Assembly (NCBI GenBank): GCA_947173495.1
Contig: CAMWFQ010000020.1
Location: forward strand, 1 to 64,000
DNA: 64,000 bases
DNA from: an uncultured Lachnospiraceae bacterium
Lineage (GTDB): Bacteria; Bacillota; Clostridia; Lachnospirales; Lachnospiraceae
Direction of reading: 5' to 3'
Made by a program: the position numbers and the translations under genes. The first letter of the stretch is position 1. Each line of letters starts with the position of its first letter. Shown here in pieces: positions 51,064 through 59,816 of this stretch. The notes under the pieces were generated by a model that had not been told where the DNA came from, did no database searches, and saw nothing but the letters and a program-made list of their open reading frames with translations.

Positions 51064-52674
51064 TTATAAATTGACGTTTTTCACATATTCTGTATATTGA
51101 GCCCTGAACTCTTCCAGGATTTTATCTTTTCCTGCCTGTGTACATTTTTCGTTGAACTCGTCGAGAGTGGCATCTACATCCTCAACGAGACCGAGCTCAA
51201 GTATGGGAATGTATTGTGAACAGAGCTCGGAAATGGCAGCGATCTCATTTTTTACATTGGAATCGTCAAAGGTAAAGCCGGCTGAAGCCTCGCTCATGGG
51301 ATTACCGAACAATTGCAGATAAATGTCAGAATGAGTAGTACCTGCCTCGCCCACGAGTCTTTCCAGAGCATCATTTTTTAATCCCCAGGTAATGGGTGAA
51401 TTGCCGACAGTGTAATTGCCCTGCGCTTCTCCCAGGAGATAGGTAGTGTCGCTGGTAGCAGACCATGTTTTTCCCTCAATACCATAACGGGCTATATCAT
51501 AAAGCTCCTTGTCCCATTTCAGAAGATCGATCACCATCAGGGAGCGTTCCGGATGCTCGGCAGATGCAGGTACTGACATACCTTCCCCATAGGGGGCTTT
51601 GTACCGTGCTCCTTCAGGATTCGGATCAATAATTTCCGGCTTCCATTCCGGATGCTCTTCCATTACAGTGTTATAGATGGTCATGCAGGTATCATAATTC
51701 CAGAACACACAGGCACTGGTCCCGTTGATAAAAGCATCCGCAGGTGAAATGGTGTTGGAAACCGCATTTTTGGACCAGAAGCCCATGTCTGCCCAGGACT
51801 TCATCAGATTCACAAATTCCCGGTATTCCTCCGTGGTATACTGCCACACCATATCGTCCGCCGAAGGCTTATTGTTGCCGTTGTAATAATAACCGATATA
51901 TTTCCCCAGAGATGTGGACGGAAACATGTCGTTTTTGCACTGATACATTTGAATTGCCAGCTCCACACCGTCCGTGGCCGCCGCATAAGGGGATATGCCC
52001 TGTTCGTTATCGGCAACGGCTTTCAGGTATTCTCCCAGTTTATCATAGCTGTCGATGGCATCCATTTGATATTTTTCCCGCAGATCTCCGCGGATCAGTA
52101 CCGGAACCGCATTGTTGGCATATACGCTGTTTTTGGGAATCTGAAAAATCTTCCCGGCTACTTTAACGGATTCATAGGAAATCTTGTCCTGGGAGGCATC
52201 TGTCTGCGGCATGTAAGCAGAGATCATATCCTCTGTGATTTCCATATAGGCCCCCTTGCGGGCCTCCTCGAAGTAGTAAGCCCATCCGGAGGAATAAATG
52301 ATGTCAATGGGTTCGCCGCTGGCCAGAAGCAGCTGATACTTGGTATTGTAATCACTCAACGGGATATAACTGATATCCAGCGTTACATTTGCCTTCTCTT
52401 CCAGAATGGTATTCATGGCCGCTTCTACCTCATCAGCCAGAACCGGCTCATCCCCGATCACATACATAATCATATCCAGATGCTCGGAGATGTCAGTCCC
52501 GGAAGATTCTGCGGATGCAGTTTCGGTATCGCCGGTATCCTCTGTTTCGGCGGCATTCTCCGTTTCAACGGGCTTCTCAGCTCCGGCCGGATTGTCTGAA
52601 CCGCAGCCTGATAAAACGGTGCCGGCAAAAAATGCAGCTGCCAGCATGATTGCAGTAATTTTTGTTTTTTTCAT
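51064..52674 (-). CDS. Oligosaccharide ABC substrate-binding lipoprotein (LplA-like)
   Basis: A 536-residue extracellular binding protein with a lipoprotein signal peptide ending in LSGC (Cys24) and an acidic Thr/Glu-rich linker to about residue 65. Its size (over 500 residues) and motifs such as LDMIMYVIGDEP and NMFPSTSLGK fit the LplA type that works with LplB/LplC permeases, encoded at 45.4-47.3 kb. CAGGAGGATT precedes the ATG. It is transcribed from its own promoter, divergent from the GH127-like gene. Confidence 0.9.
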   Translation of the reverse strand: MKKTKITAIMLAAAFFAGTVLSGCGSDNPAGAEKPVETENAAETEDTGDTETASAESSGTDISEHLDMIMYVIGDEPVLADEVEAAMNTILEEKANVTLDISYIPLSDYNTKYQLLLASGEPIDIIYSSGWAYYFEEARKGAYMEITEDMISAYMPQTDASQDKISYESVKVAGKIFQIPKNSVYANNAVPVLIRGDLREKYQMDAIDSYDKLGEYLKAVADNEQGISPYAAATDGVELAIQMYQCKNDMFPSTSLGKYIGYYYNGNNKPSADDMVWQYTTEEYREFVNLMKSWADMGFWSKNAVSNTISPADAFINGTSACVFWNYDTCMTIYNTVMEEHPEWKPEIIDPNPEGARYKAPYGEGMSVPASAEHPERSLMVIDLLKWDKELYDIARYGIEGKTWSATSDTTYLLGEAQGNYTVGNSPITWGLKNDALERLVGEAGTTHSDIYLQLFGNPMSEASAGFTFDDSNVKNEIAAISELCSQYIPILELGLVEDVDATLDEFNEKCTQAGKDKILEEFRAQYTEYVKNVNL

Positions 52675-52734
52675 ATGTAATCCTCCTGTTTGAAATACGA
52701 TCTCATTTCTCTGCTTCCCTTTCCTGATAATGGT

Positions 52735-52763
52735 ATTGTAAATTTAAAAGAGAGGAGCGTAAA
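52735..52763 (-). promoter_or_regulatory. Promoter for the binding-lipoprotein gene
   Basis: On the minus strand TTTACG (52763-52758), a 17-bp spacer and TACAAT (52740-52735), 61 bp before the start codon at 52674. Confidence 0.55.
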
Positions 52764-52815
52764 TCGGATGTTTTTTTAAAAGTAGCAAAATCTTTCAATA
52801 CAGAAATTTCCTGAA

Positions 52816-52844
52816 TTGACACGGTGTGTCTCTTATGCTAAGGT
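52816..52844 (+). promoter_or_regulatory. Promoter for the GH127-like gene
   Basis: A perfect -35 TTGACA (52816-52821), 17-bp spacer and TAAGGT preceded by TGC, an extended -10 (TTATGCTA). The same TTATGCTA at the same spacing from TTGAC occurs before the glycosidase at 57978, suggesting common promoter design. The rest of the 300-bp divergent spacer shows nothing else clear. Confidence 0.55.
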
Positions 52845-52974
52845 AAGGCCAGGCGTACTGCTTTTTCTGTTTCCTCCTGATATAACGACGATGCGGCGCC
52901 AAAGATCGGCTGCGTATCCGGCAAGTAACCAATCTCTTTCATCAGACATTTATTCAGAATCAGGAGGTGTCCCT

Positions 52975-54702
52975 ATGTTTTATGCTTTTGATTATAGCAA
53001 CATTGCGTTACAGGATTCCATGGTAAATGATTCCATACAGGAGACCATGGAATTTTACCTGAATATACCCTGCGACAATTTTTTCAAATATATGAGGGAA
53101 GATGCCGGCCTGGATGCTCCGGGTGTTTATTATCAGGGCTGGTTCAAGAACTCAAGGGGGGTAATGCTGACAGGCCAGTGGATTTCGGCTTTTTGCAGAA
53201 TGTATGCATTTACCGGCAGAGAAGAGTTTAAAGAAAAAGCGGTTTTTCTGTTTGAAGAATTTAAGAAATGCCACGATCTGCTGGCAGGAACGCCAAAGGC
53301 TCTGCTGAAGGAAACCTCCCATTACGATTACGAAAAAATTCTGCGGGCTATTTGCGATCTGCATTTGTACTGCCAATATGAAAAGGCAGCACAGTGGCTG
53401 CCATGGCTTCTGGAATTTGCCCGCACAACGCTGACCCGTGACAATCTGTTCGGCGACAATACGACGGAGTGGTATACGGTGGCGGAATCTCTGTATATGA
53501 TATATCAAATCTTCCATCTGGAGGAAGCCAGGGAGCTGGCCGCCATGTGGGAATACCGGGAATTCTGGGATCTGTTTTACAAAGATCAGGATCCTTTTTC
53601 CAAAAAACCCAGGGCAGGACTGTATTCTGAATTCTGTCATGCCTACAGCCATGCCAATTCATTCAATGGATGCGCCAGAGCCTATGAGATTACCGGGAAT
53701 CCCTATTATCTGCGGGCACTGCGAAAATTTTACGGATTTATGCAGAAGGAGGAGGTGATGGCGACCGGCGGATACGGACCTAATTTCGAGCACATTATGC
53801 CCAAATACCGGATCATAGATGCGCTTCGTACAGGTCACGACAGCTTTGAAACGCAGTGCGATACTTACGCGGCTTTCCGGCTTTCCGATTACCTCACCAG
53901 GTTTACGGGAGAACCGCAATACGGCAACTGGGTGGAATCCCTGATTTTCAATGCGGCCGTTGCTACGATTCCCATGACGGAAGACGGAAGGGTAATCTAC
54001 TATTCGGACTATAATATGTACGGAGCTGCCAAGGTAAATCGAACGGATGGCTGGACCTGTTGTACGGGAACCAGACCTCTTCTGGTGATGGAAATTCCCA
54101 GGCTGATCTATTATACGGATGGAAGCGGACTATTCGTCGATCAGTACATTCCCTCCACGCTGAACTGTACGCTGAACGGCATCGGAATCACCCTCTCTCA
54201 GCAGACTTCCTTTCCGCTTCAGGATGAAATGCATTTTTCTCTGAAGTTGTCGGAGGAGGCCGAGTTTACTCTGAACTTCCGTATGCCCGTATGGCTGGAA
54301 AAGCAGGCGCTTCTTACAATAAACGGACAGGCGGCCTCTGCCACAGTCAGCCCTGAGGGATGGCTTATGATAAAGCGCAGATGGCATAATGGAGATTCTG
54401 TGAAGCTGACACTGCCTCAGACACTGTGGATGCATTCTCTGGATCCTGTTCTGGAAGGGCCTAATGCATTTCTGCATGGCCCTGTGGTTCTGGCTGCATC
54501 CTACACGGGACCTCAGACACCCAATGACTGGATGGATATCCGACGTCTAACAGAAAAGATGGAAGAAATTCCTGGCCGGCCGCTCCATTACCGGGTGAAG
54601 GGAAACGACGCCATCACGTTTAAGCCTTTTTATGAATATAAAGAACATGAAAGATATTTCCTGTATCACGACACGACGGCACATGCTTCCAGGCGTTTTT
54701 AA
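52975..54702 (+). CDS. GH127-like glycoside hydrolase (beta-L-arabinofuranosidase family, DUF1680)
   Basis: A 575-residue (alpha/alpha)6-barrel protein. The GH127 cysteine-glutamate-zinc site can be traced: Glu292 and Cys295 in FETQCDTY, then Cys362-Cys363 in TCCTGTRP. In the characterised HypBA1 the first pair is Glu-x-Cys; here an extra residue separates them (Glu-Thr-Gln-Cys), so specificity may differ. No signal peptide. CAGGAGGT precedes the ATG at 52975. It likely cleaves arabinofuranosyl or related sugars imported by the LplABC-type transporter. Confidence 0.82.
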   Translation: MFYAFDYSNIALQDSMVNDSIQETMEFYLNIPCDNFFKYMREDAGLDAPGVYYQGWFKNSRGVMLTGQWISAFCRMYAFTGREEFKEKAVFLFEEFKKCHDLLAGTPKALLKETSHYDYEKILRAICDLHLYCQYEKAAQWLPWLLEFARTTLTRDNLFGDNTTEWYTVAESLYMIYQIFHLEEARELAAMWEYREFWDLFYKDQDPFSKKPRAGLYSEFCHAYSHANSFNGCARAYEITGNPYYLRALRKFYGFMQKEEVMATGGYGPNFEHIMPKYRIIDALRTGHDSFETQCDTYAAFRLSDYLTRFTGEPQYGNWVESLIFNAAVATIPMTEDGRVIYYSDYNMYGAAKVNRTDGWTCCTGTRPLLVMEIPRLIYYTDGSGLFVDQYIPSTLNCTLNGIGITLSQQTSFPLQDEMHFSLKLSEEAEFTLNFRMPVWLEKQALLTINGQAASATVSPEGWLMIKRRWHNGDSVKLTLPQTLWMHSLDPVLEGPNAFLHGPVVLAASYTGPQTPNDWMDIRRLTEKMEEIPGRPLHYRVKGNDAITFKPFYEYKEHERYFLYHDTTAHASRRF

Positions 54703-54788
54703 TGCGCACGGGCACCCGGATGAAATATGTCAGCAAAGCTGACGGGTGCCCGGCGCGCGAGCGGGGGCAAAAATCGTTTCCCTGCTCG
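54703..54788 (+). repeat. Dispersed structured repeat, copy B
   Basis: Starts on the base after the GH127-like stop codon. Stem 1 is GGGCACCC (54710-54717) with GGGTGCCC (54744-54751), enclosing GTCAGC-AAA-GCTGAC (54729-54743). Then GGCGCGCGAG, and stem 2 GAGCGGGG with CCCTGCTC (54759-54766, 54780-54787, one wobble). It is highly similar to copy A; copy C keeps the fold with different bases. Confidence 0.75.
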
Positions 54789-54818
54789 ATACAGATAATT
54801 CCAGGGATTCTCCGTATA

Positions 54819-54869
54819 CAAAAAAGCTGAGGATCCCTGTGAAGCTTTCGTCACAGAAATCATCAGCTT
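54819..54869 (-). terminator. Terminator of the aldo/keto reductase-isomerase operon
   Basis: AAGCTGA (54824-54830) pairs with TCAGCTT (54863-54869) and CTGTG with CACAG inside; on the minus strand the stem is followed by TTTTTTG. It lies about 20 bp after the stop of the gene ending at 54890. Confidence 0.75.
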
Positions 54870-54889
54870 ACGGGATGATCTTAAGTTCT

Positions 54890-55912
54890 TTACCACGGTC
54901 TTTCATCTGTCTCCAGGTTGAGCCATTTGAGCACAGAGCTTTCCATGGGAATATCCAGAGCATCCAGGTTGCTTACAAGATCAGACCGCGAATTTGCGCC
55001 TACAATGGGATGAATATCAAGGGGTTGATTTAAGAGCCAGGCCAATGCCACATTTGGCACGGTTGCACCGATTCGCCCCGCATATTCCTTCACTCTGTCC
55101 ATCCTCCTGAAGTTTTCCTCGTGGCAGAAGGAACGGACACATGTCTGATCCCAGGTATCCTTGTATCGGGGGAAAGTCTCCCTGTCAAAGACGCCGCTCC
55201 AGAATCCCCTTGCCATGCTGGACCAGGTGAAAAGCGTCATTTTCGTTTCCTGGTAATAAGCAAGATTTCTCTTTTTGGAGGGATGATTCAGATTTTCCTC
55301 CCGCTCCCCCCAGCTGGGATAAACCGGCTCTGCCAGTGAATATCCCGGTTCACATACAAGGAAGGGAGGATACCCTTTCTGCAGAGCATATTCCACAGCC
55401 CTTTGTGTGCGGGATATATCGCTCCAGTTGGAGCCCCCGTAACCGTGAATATATCCTTTCCCCTGAAGATAGGCAAATGCGTCCACGATTTCTTCCACAG
55501 GGACTTCCGGATTGTCGTGGTGGGTCAAATAAACATCGATATAATCTGTCTGCAGCTTGTCCAGAGAGACCATCACATCCCGGATAATTGCCTCCGGTGA
55601 ATATGGTCTTAAATGCCTGCAGATGGCGCCGCCTTTTCCGATCAGGAACAGCTGCTCCCTGTTCTGGCTATGCTTCATCCATTCTCCGATACACAATTCA
55701 CTTTCCCCATCCGCATAAATTGCGGCTGTATCAATGGTGTTGTAACCAAGCTCATAAGCTTCATCCAGGAGCAGAAAGCTGTCCTTTTTTGTCTTCTCCA
55801 TCCACTGACAGCCGGTCACGTCATCCCTGACGGTGAACACCATGGAACCGAGAGCAATCCTGGCTACAGGCTTGTCTATTGTCCGGATTTTTGTATAATT
55901 CATTTTTCCCAT
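54890..55912 (-). CDS. Aldo/keto reductase
   Basis: A 340-residue NAD(P)H-dependent oxidoreductase. The catalytic tetrad is traceable: Asp and Tyr in NTIDTAAIYADGE, Lys in FLIGKGGAI, His in VYLTHHDNP. The C-terminal IVGANSRSDLVSNLDAL binds cofactor. It is the third gene of a three-gene minus-strand operon with two sugar-isomerase-type proteins, the gap to the upstream gene being 1 bp. It probably oxidises or reduces a sugar or sugar acid in the same pathway. Confidence 0.9.
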   Translation of the reverse strand: MGKMNYTKIRTIDKPVARIALGSMVFTVRDDVTGCQWMEKTKKDSFLLLDEAYELGYNTIDTAAIYADGESELCIGEWMKHSQNREQLFLIGKGGAICRHLRPYSPEAIIRDVMVSLDKLQTDYIDVYLTHHDNPEVPVEEIVDAFAYLQGKGYIHGYGGSNWSDISRTQRAVEYALQKGYPPFLVCEPGYSLAEPVYPSWGEREENLNHPSKKRNLAYYQETKMTLFTWSSMARGFWSGVFDRETFPRYKDTWDQTCVRSFCHEENFRRMDRVKEYAGRIGATVPNVALAWLLNQPLDIHPIVGANSRSDLVSNLDALDIPMESSVLKWLNLETDERPW

Positions 55913-55913
55913 G

Positions 55914-56849
55914 CTATTTTTCCTCCTGCTTAATATACTTCTGCAGCCACGCCAGAGAATCTTCGAACATTTTTCTCTTAATCAGATGCGCGGGCATACG
56001 CTCCAGATCTTCCGGCGTATTTTCCTCCCAGCCGCATTCGATAATGATGTGGAGGCCTTCCTTTATTCTGGCTTTGCGTACCAGGGTCTCCAGGGCGAGA
56101 GGAATATTTACATTGCCTTCTCCCACTGCCACCCCTACAGGATAAAAGGGCATGCGGTCTGTCATGACCGTTTCCTGCTTCATTTTCATATCCTTGATAT
56201 GAGTGGTAAAGGTCCAGGGGGCCAGTAACTGTATCTCTTCATCCGGATCAAAATAAACAGAATAGCCGTTGGCAGTGTCCAGGGCACAGCCGATGACCGG
56301 AGAATCCACCATTTCAAACAGTCTCACATATTCCCTGGCCGTAAAATCACAGTGATTCTCAAGCCCCAGCACCTTTCCTCTCTCCTGCAGGATCTCTCCC
56401 GCGATTCTGAGATTGGCCGCCATAAATTCCAGATCCTTTTCAATTTCCCTTCCGCCGTCATGGTACCGTGAATAGGGAATCGTCAGGTGTCCAAAGGCTC
56501 CGTGCATTACATCCGCGCCCAGCATATCCATAACATCGATCTGCCTCTCCAGAGCTTTTCTGGCCTCCTTGCCGGATGCTCCCGAAAGCTCCCAGAAATT
56601 CTTAGGCGTACGGAGTTCCAGCTCCACATCGTTTTCCAGAGAGCATTCCCTCAGTCTCTTGAGCCCGTCCTCGCCGGCATCGAATTCCACGTTGAAGTCG
56701 ACGCACCTGCAACCCAGTTCCGCCGAACGCCGTATCAGATGAAACGGCCTCTCTTCCTTCGGAATATCCAAAAAGGTATTTTCATAAAATACTCCCATAA
56801 ACCCAAGCTTCCAGGTTTTCATGATTTTCTCGTAACCCATAATAGTCAT
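55914..56849 (-). CDS. Sugar phosphate isomerase/epimerase-like TIM barrel, copy 1
   Basis: A 311-residue protein of the xylose-isomerase-like TIM-barrel family (AP_endonuc_2). Metal ligands are visible as Glu in VLGLENHCD, Asp in GCALDTANG, His in TTHIKDMK and Glu in HIIIECGWE. The start is ATG at 56849, with an alternative at 56840 that is better spaced from AAAGGCAGG. Such proteins isomerise, epimerise or dehydrate sugars and polyols. It lies in an operon with a second family member and an aldo/keto reductase. Confidence 0.87.
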   Translation of the reverse strand: MTIMGYEKIMKTWKLGFMGVFYENTFLDIPKEERPFHLIRRSAELGCRCVDFNVEFDAGEDGLKRLRECSLENDVELELRTPKNFWELSGASGKEARKALERQIDVMDMLGADVMHGAFGHLTIPYSRYHDGGREIEKDLEFMAANLRIAGEILQERGKVLGLENHCDFTAREYVRLFEMVDSPVIGCALDTANGYSVYFDPDEEIQLLAPWTFTTHIKDMKMKQETVMTDRMPFYPVGVAVGEGNVNIPLALETLVRKARIKEGLHIIIECGWEENTPEDLERMPAHLIKRKMFEDSLAWLQKYIKQEEK

Positions 56850-56879
56850 CCTGCCTTTCCGGTTCTCTTTTTTCTCTGT

Positions 56880-57734
56880 TTATTCATTTCCAAAATGATA
56901 CCCCTGTCTGTTCAGATAGGTGCGATTGCGCATGACTGCTTCCTTCTGTGGGATGGGCGTTTTTAGACCGCCGTCCAGCTCCACCATGATCATGTTGTCG
57001 AACACGGCAGAGTCCTCCACCAGCTTTAGGATGGCCGGGATATCCACCACGCCTTCTCCCAGAGGCGTATAACCTGAAAAACCGTTCAGATTTATTTCCC
57101 TGCCGTTTTCGTCATACTGTACAGGGAGTCCATCATAATCTTTCAGATGAATATGCTTTACCAGGCCGATATAATCTTTTACGATGGCCACTGGATCAGC
57201 TCCGCCTTTCTGAATCTGAGCCACATCAGGAGCAAAACTCACGAAATCAGGATTTACGCCTTCCAGCAGAGTCCGTATTTCTTCCTCTGTCTGGATGGGA
57301 GTGCCGGTATGAGGATGATAGCATACAGTAAGGCCCATATCCGCAAAAATTCTGCCGTATTCGCCGACAGCACGGATAATCTGAGCCTTCTGCTCCTGGA
57401 AATCAAAGCTTCTGCGATCTACATCCTCCCCTCCCATGCAGATATATTTGGCACCCAGACTGTGCATGATCCGGGCCCAGCGTGTGCCTTTTTCCAGGGA
57501 CGCCTCAAACTCTGCGGCATTACATAAATTCATGGCAAAATAGGCTGAAACCAGGGGGATACGGTTCTTTTCAAACAAATCAAGCTTTCCCTCCTGCTGC
57601 AGAGCGTCCAGTGTCCAGCCGAAGACCTCCACACCCTGATAGCCCAGTCCGGCCAAAACGGACACGGCAGTTTCTACATCCGATTCATCCCATGTGATGC
57701 AGGTATGTCCGATTTTGTGTTTTCGCTGCTCCAT
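56880..57734 (-). CDS. Sugar phosphate isomerase/epimerase-like TIM barrel, copy 2
   Basis: A 284-residue relative of the next gene and of IolE. Putative metal ligands are Asp in FAPDVAQIQ, His in VKHIHLKDY and Glu in MIMVELDGG; the first Glu seems replaced in VCYHPHTGT, as in some inosose dehydratase-like proteins. GGAGGG precedes the ATG at 57734; an in-frame upstream extension lacks support. First gene of the operon, divergent from the glycosidase at 57978. Confidence 0.86.
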   Translation of the reverse strand: MEQRKHKIGHTCITWDESDVETAVSVLAGLGYQGVEVFGWTLDALQQEGKLDLFEKNRIPLVSAYFAMNLCNAAEFEASLEKGTRWARIMHSLGAKYICMGGEDVDRRSFDFQEQKAQIIRAVGEYGRIFADMGLTVCYHPHTGTPIQTEEEIRTLLEGVNPDFVSFAPDVAQIQKGGADPVAIVKDYIGLVKHIHLKDYDGLPVQYDENGREINLNGFSGYTPLGEGVVDIPAILKLVEDSAVFDNMIMVELDGGLKTPIPQKEAVMRNRTYLNRQGYHFGNE

Positions 57735-57869
57735 AAAAGCTTCCCTCCTATCCGGCATAAATTCCGCCGTTTTTATCTTAATTGTAGGTGGCCGGTATCG
57801 TTTCGTAAATAGCACCTTTTATGAATAATAGTAAATTTATTTGATCCCGGCTTTTTTCCTGAAAACCCT

Positions 57870-57898
57870 TTGACTCTCCCTGCCGGTTATGCTATCTA
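57870..57898 (+). promoter_or_regulatory. Promoter for the (alpha/alpha)6 glycosidase gene
   Basis: TTGACT (57870-57875), 17-bp spacer, TATCTA (57893-57898) preceded by TGC as an extended -10. The TTATGCTA segment matches that at the GH127-like promoter. Confidence 0.5.
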
Positions 57899-57977
57899 TG
57901 AAACAGGAGAAGGCAAGGAATGGTCACGAATAAATTTACTGACTGTATACGGATCATTGGACGGGAAAGGAGATTTT

Positions 57978-59609
57978 ATGGCACGAGGATATAAAGCATC
58001 AGACTATCACATTACTCCTACAGGGGTTACTTTGCATACGGAGGCAGAATGGCTGAAGGAACTTTTCGACCGATGCGAATATCATTGTCGGCAGAACCTG
58101 GCTTTTTACACTGACAAGCTGGTGCTTCGGGAAGGCAGCGATTATGATGGCGTCTGGCTGGAAACGCAGCCAATGGGCGGGGAGATGTACGCCAAGCGCA
58201 ATATGGAAGCTGCCCTGAACAATCAGCTCATTTTCATGGAAAACCAACGCAGAAGCGGGAGGCTTCCGGGGATGATCAAGTATCAGGAGCCCTTCCTTCT
58301 GCAGGTCTCCTACGGCTGGCTGCAGGGCTTTTGCTTCCCGGTTCCGGCCTTTAAAATGTATTATCTGATTGACCACGATACAGATTACCTGAAGCTGCTG
58401 TATCAGACACTTAAGGATTATGACCATTATCTTTGGGAATACCGCGACAGTAACGAGGATGGATGTCTGGAGAGCTGGTGCACCTGGGATACGGGAGAGG
58501 ACAACTCCAACCGATTTACCAGATATGGAGTGAAGGATGGCGGATGGGGAGGCGAGGATGCGCCCAAAGAGCAGGGTCTTCTTCCTTATGCATCTATGGA
58601 TGTGATGTCCTATTCCTGTCAGGCCAGGGCAGTATTAGCTGAGATCAGCGATATTCTGGACAACGGAGAAGGAGATGAATGGCGGCTGCGGGCTCAGGCA
58701 GTTCGCGACAAAATCCGCGCATATCTTTGGATAGAAGAGAAGAACGCCTGTTATGACCGTGACTGCAATCATGAATTCATGGATGTGCTGATCCATAATA
58801 ATCTGCGCTGTATGTATTACGGATCCTTCAGCCAGGATATGGCGGACCGTTTCTTAAAATATCACCTTTTCAATCCGGAGGAATTCTGGACTTATGTTCC
58901 GCTTCCTTCTATTGCGGCAAACGACCCCTGCTTTCAGAATATCAATTTCAACAACTGGGGCGGACAGCCGGAAGGTCTGACGTATCAGAGGGCAATTCAG
59001 GCGCTTGAGCTGTATGGACATATGGCGGAGATCAGGATTATCGGGAAAAAATGGCTGAGGCTTCTGGACAGGACAAAAAGGCTGGTGCAGCAGTATGATC
59101 CATTCGACGGTACTCCCTGCGTTACCCGTTCCGAAGGTCTGGCGCCGGAGGGGGAGGAAACGGAAAGGTATGCTGATGTTGTGACGCTGGGTCCAGACGG
59201 ATATGGTCCTACCGTTCTTTCGGCACTGGAGTACATCGCTTATCTGTGCGGCGTGAATATCGCGATGGATACTGTGACATTTTCCGCTGTAAGAAACTGG
59301 CCCGTGACGGATTATGTACAGAATATGTTCGGGCATGCCTACCGGCTGAAGCAGGATGGAGACAGGATGACGGCTTTCCTGGACGAGAGAGAGCTTTTCT
59401 CCTGTTCCTGCGGAGTGAGCGTGACTACGGATCTGAAAGGAACTATACAATATCTCTGGGGAATTGAGGAAGCTCCTGTTGAGGTTACCCTGCTTTGTCA
59501 GGGACAGCGTATATGCGGACAGATTATGCCGAATCAGCAGATGGCATTGGAACCGGAGGGACTGCGGGAAAAGAGGAGGGTTGCATTTGATTATCCGTAT
59601 CAGCCCTGA
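57978..59609 (+). CDS. (alpha/alpha)6-barrel glycoside hydrolase (MGH1/GH63-like)
   Basis: A 543-residue cytoplasmic protein. Segments such as DSNEDGCLESWCTWDTGED, ASMDVMSYSCQA and NFNNWGGQPEGLTYQRA resemble the barrel of GH63/GH37-type glycosidases (mannosylglycerate hydrolase and glucosidase group), with Asp and Glu candidates for catalysis in DTGED and GQPEG. A short C-terminal beta domain follows. GGAAAGGAG precedes the ATG at 57978; an upstream extension lacks a ribosome site. It is divergent from the isomerase operon, so probably the same pathway. Exact family number is uncertain. Confidence 0.75.
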   Translation: MARGYKASDYHITPTGVTLHTEAEWLKELFDRCEYHCRQNLAFYTDKLVLREGSDYDGVWLETQPMGGEMYAKRNMEAALNNQLIFMENQRRSGRLPGMIKYQEPFLLQVSYGWLQGFCFPVPAFKMYYLIDHDTDYLKLLYQTLKDYDHYLWEYRDSNEDGCLESWCTWDTGEDNSNRFTRYGVKDGGWGGEDAPKEQGLLPYASMDVMSYSCQARAVLAEISDILDNGEGDEWRLRAQAVRDKIRAYLWIEEKNACYDRDCNHEFMDVLIHNNLRCMYYGSFSQDMADRFLKYHLFNPEEFWTYVPLPSIAANDPCFQNINFNNWGGQPEGLTYQRAIQALELYGHMAEIRIIGKKWLRLLDRTKRLVQQYDPFDGTPCVTRSEGLAPEGEETERYADVVTLGPDGYGPTVLSALEYIAYLCGVNIAMDTVTFSAVRNWPVTDYVQNMFGHAYRLKQDGDRMTAFLDERELFSCSCGVSVTTDLKGTIQYLWGIEEAPVEVTLLCQGQRICGQIMPNQQMALEPEGLREKRRVAFDYPYQP

Positions 59610-59752
59610 CTGATTTTTTAAAAGACGTTTAACACAAACAAATCCTTTTGCGATACGATATATTTCATGGCAGTACAGGCATCTTCGCACATATAATAAA
59701 TATCACAGAGAATATCCCGGAATGGCCATAGTGCGGCGAAAAAAATCAATAA

Positions 59753-59781
59753 TTTACATATAGCTTAACAATTGCTATACT
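59753..59781 (+). promoter_or_regulatory. Promoter for the MATE transporter gene
   Basis: TTTACA (59753-59758), 17-bp spacer, TATACT (59776-59781), 36 bp before the start codon. The preceding 140 bp hold nothing else recognisable. Confidence 0.7.
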
Positions 59782-59816
59782 AAAAAGCAAGCAAAACAGA
59801 ATGGACTGATGGAGAT

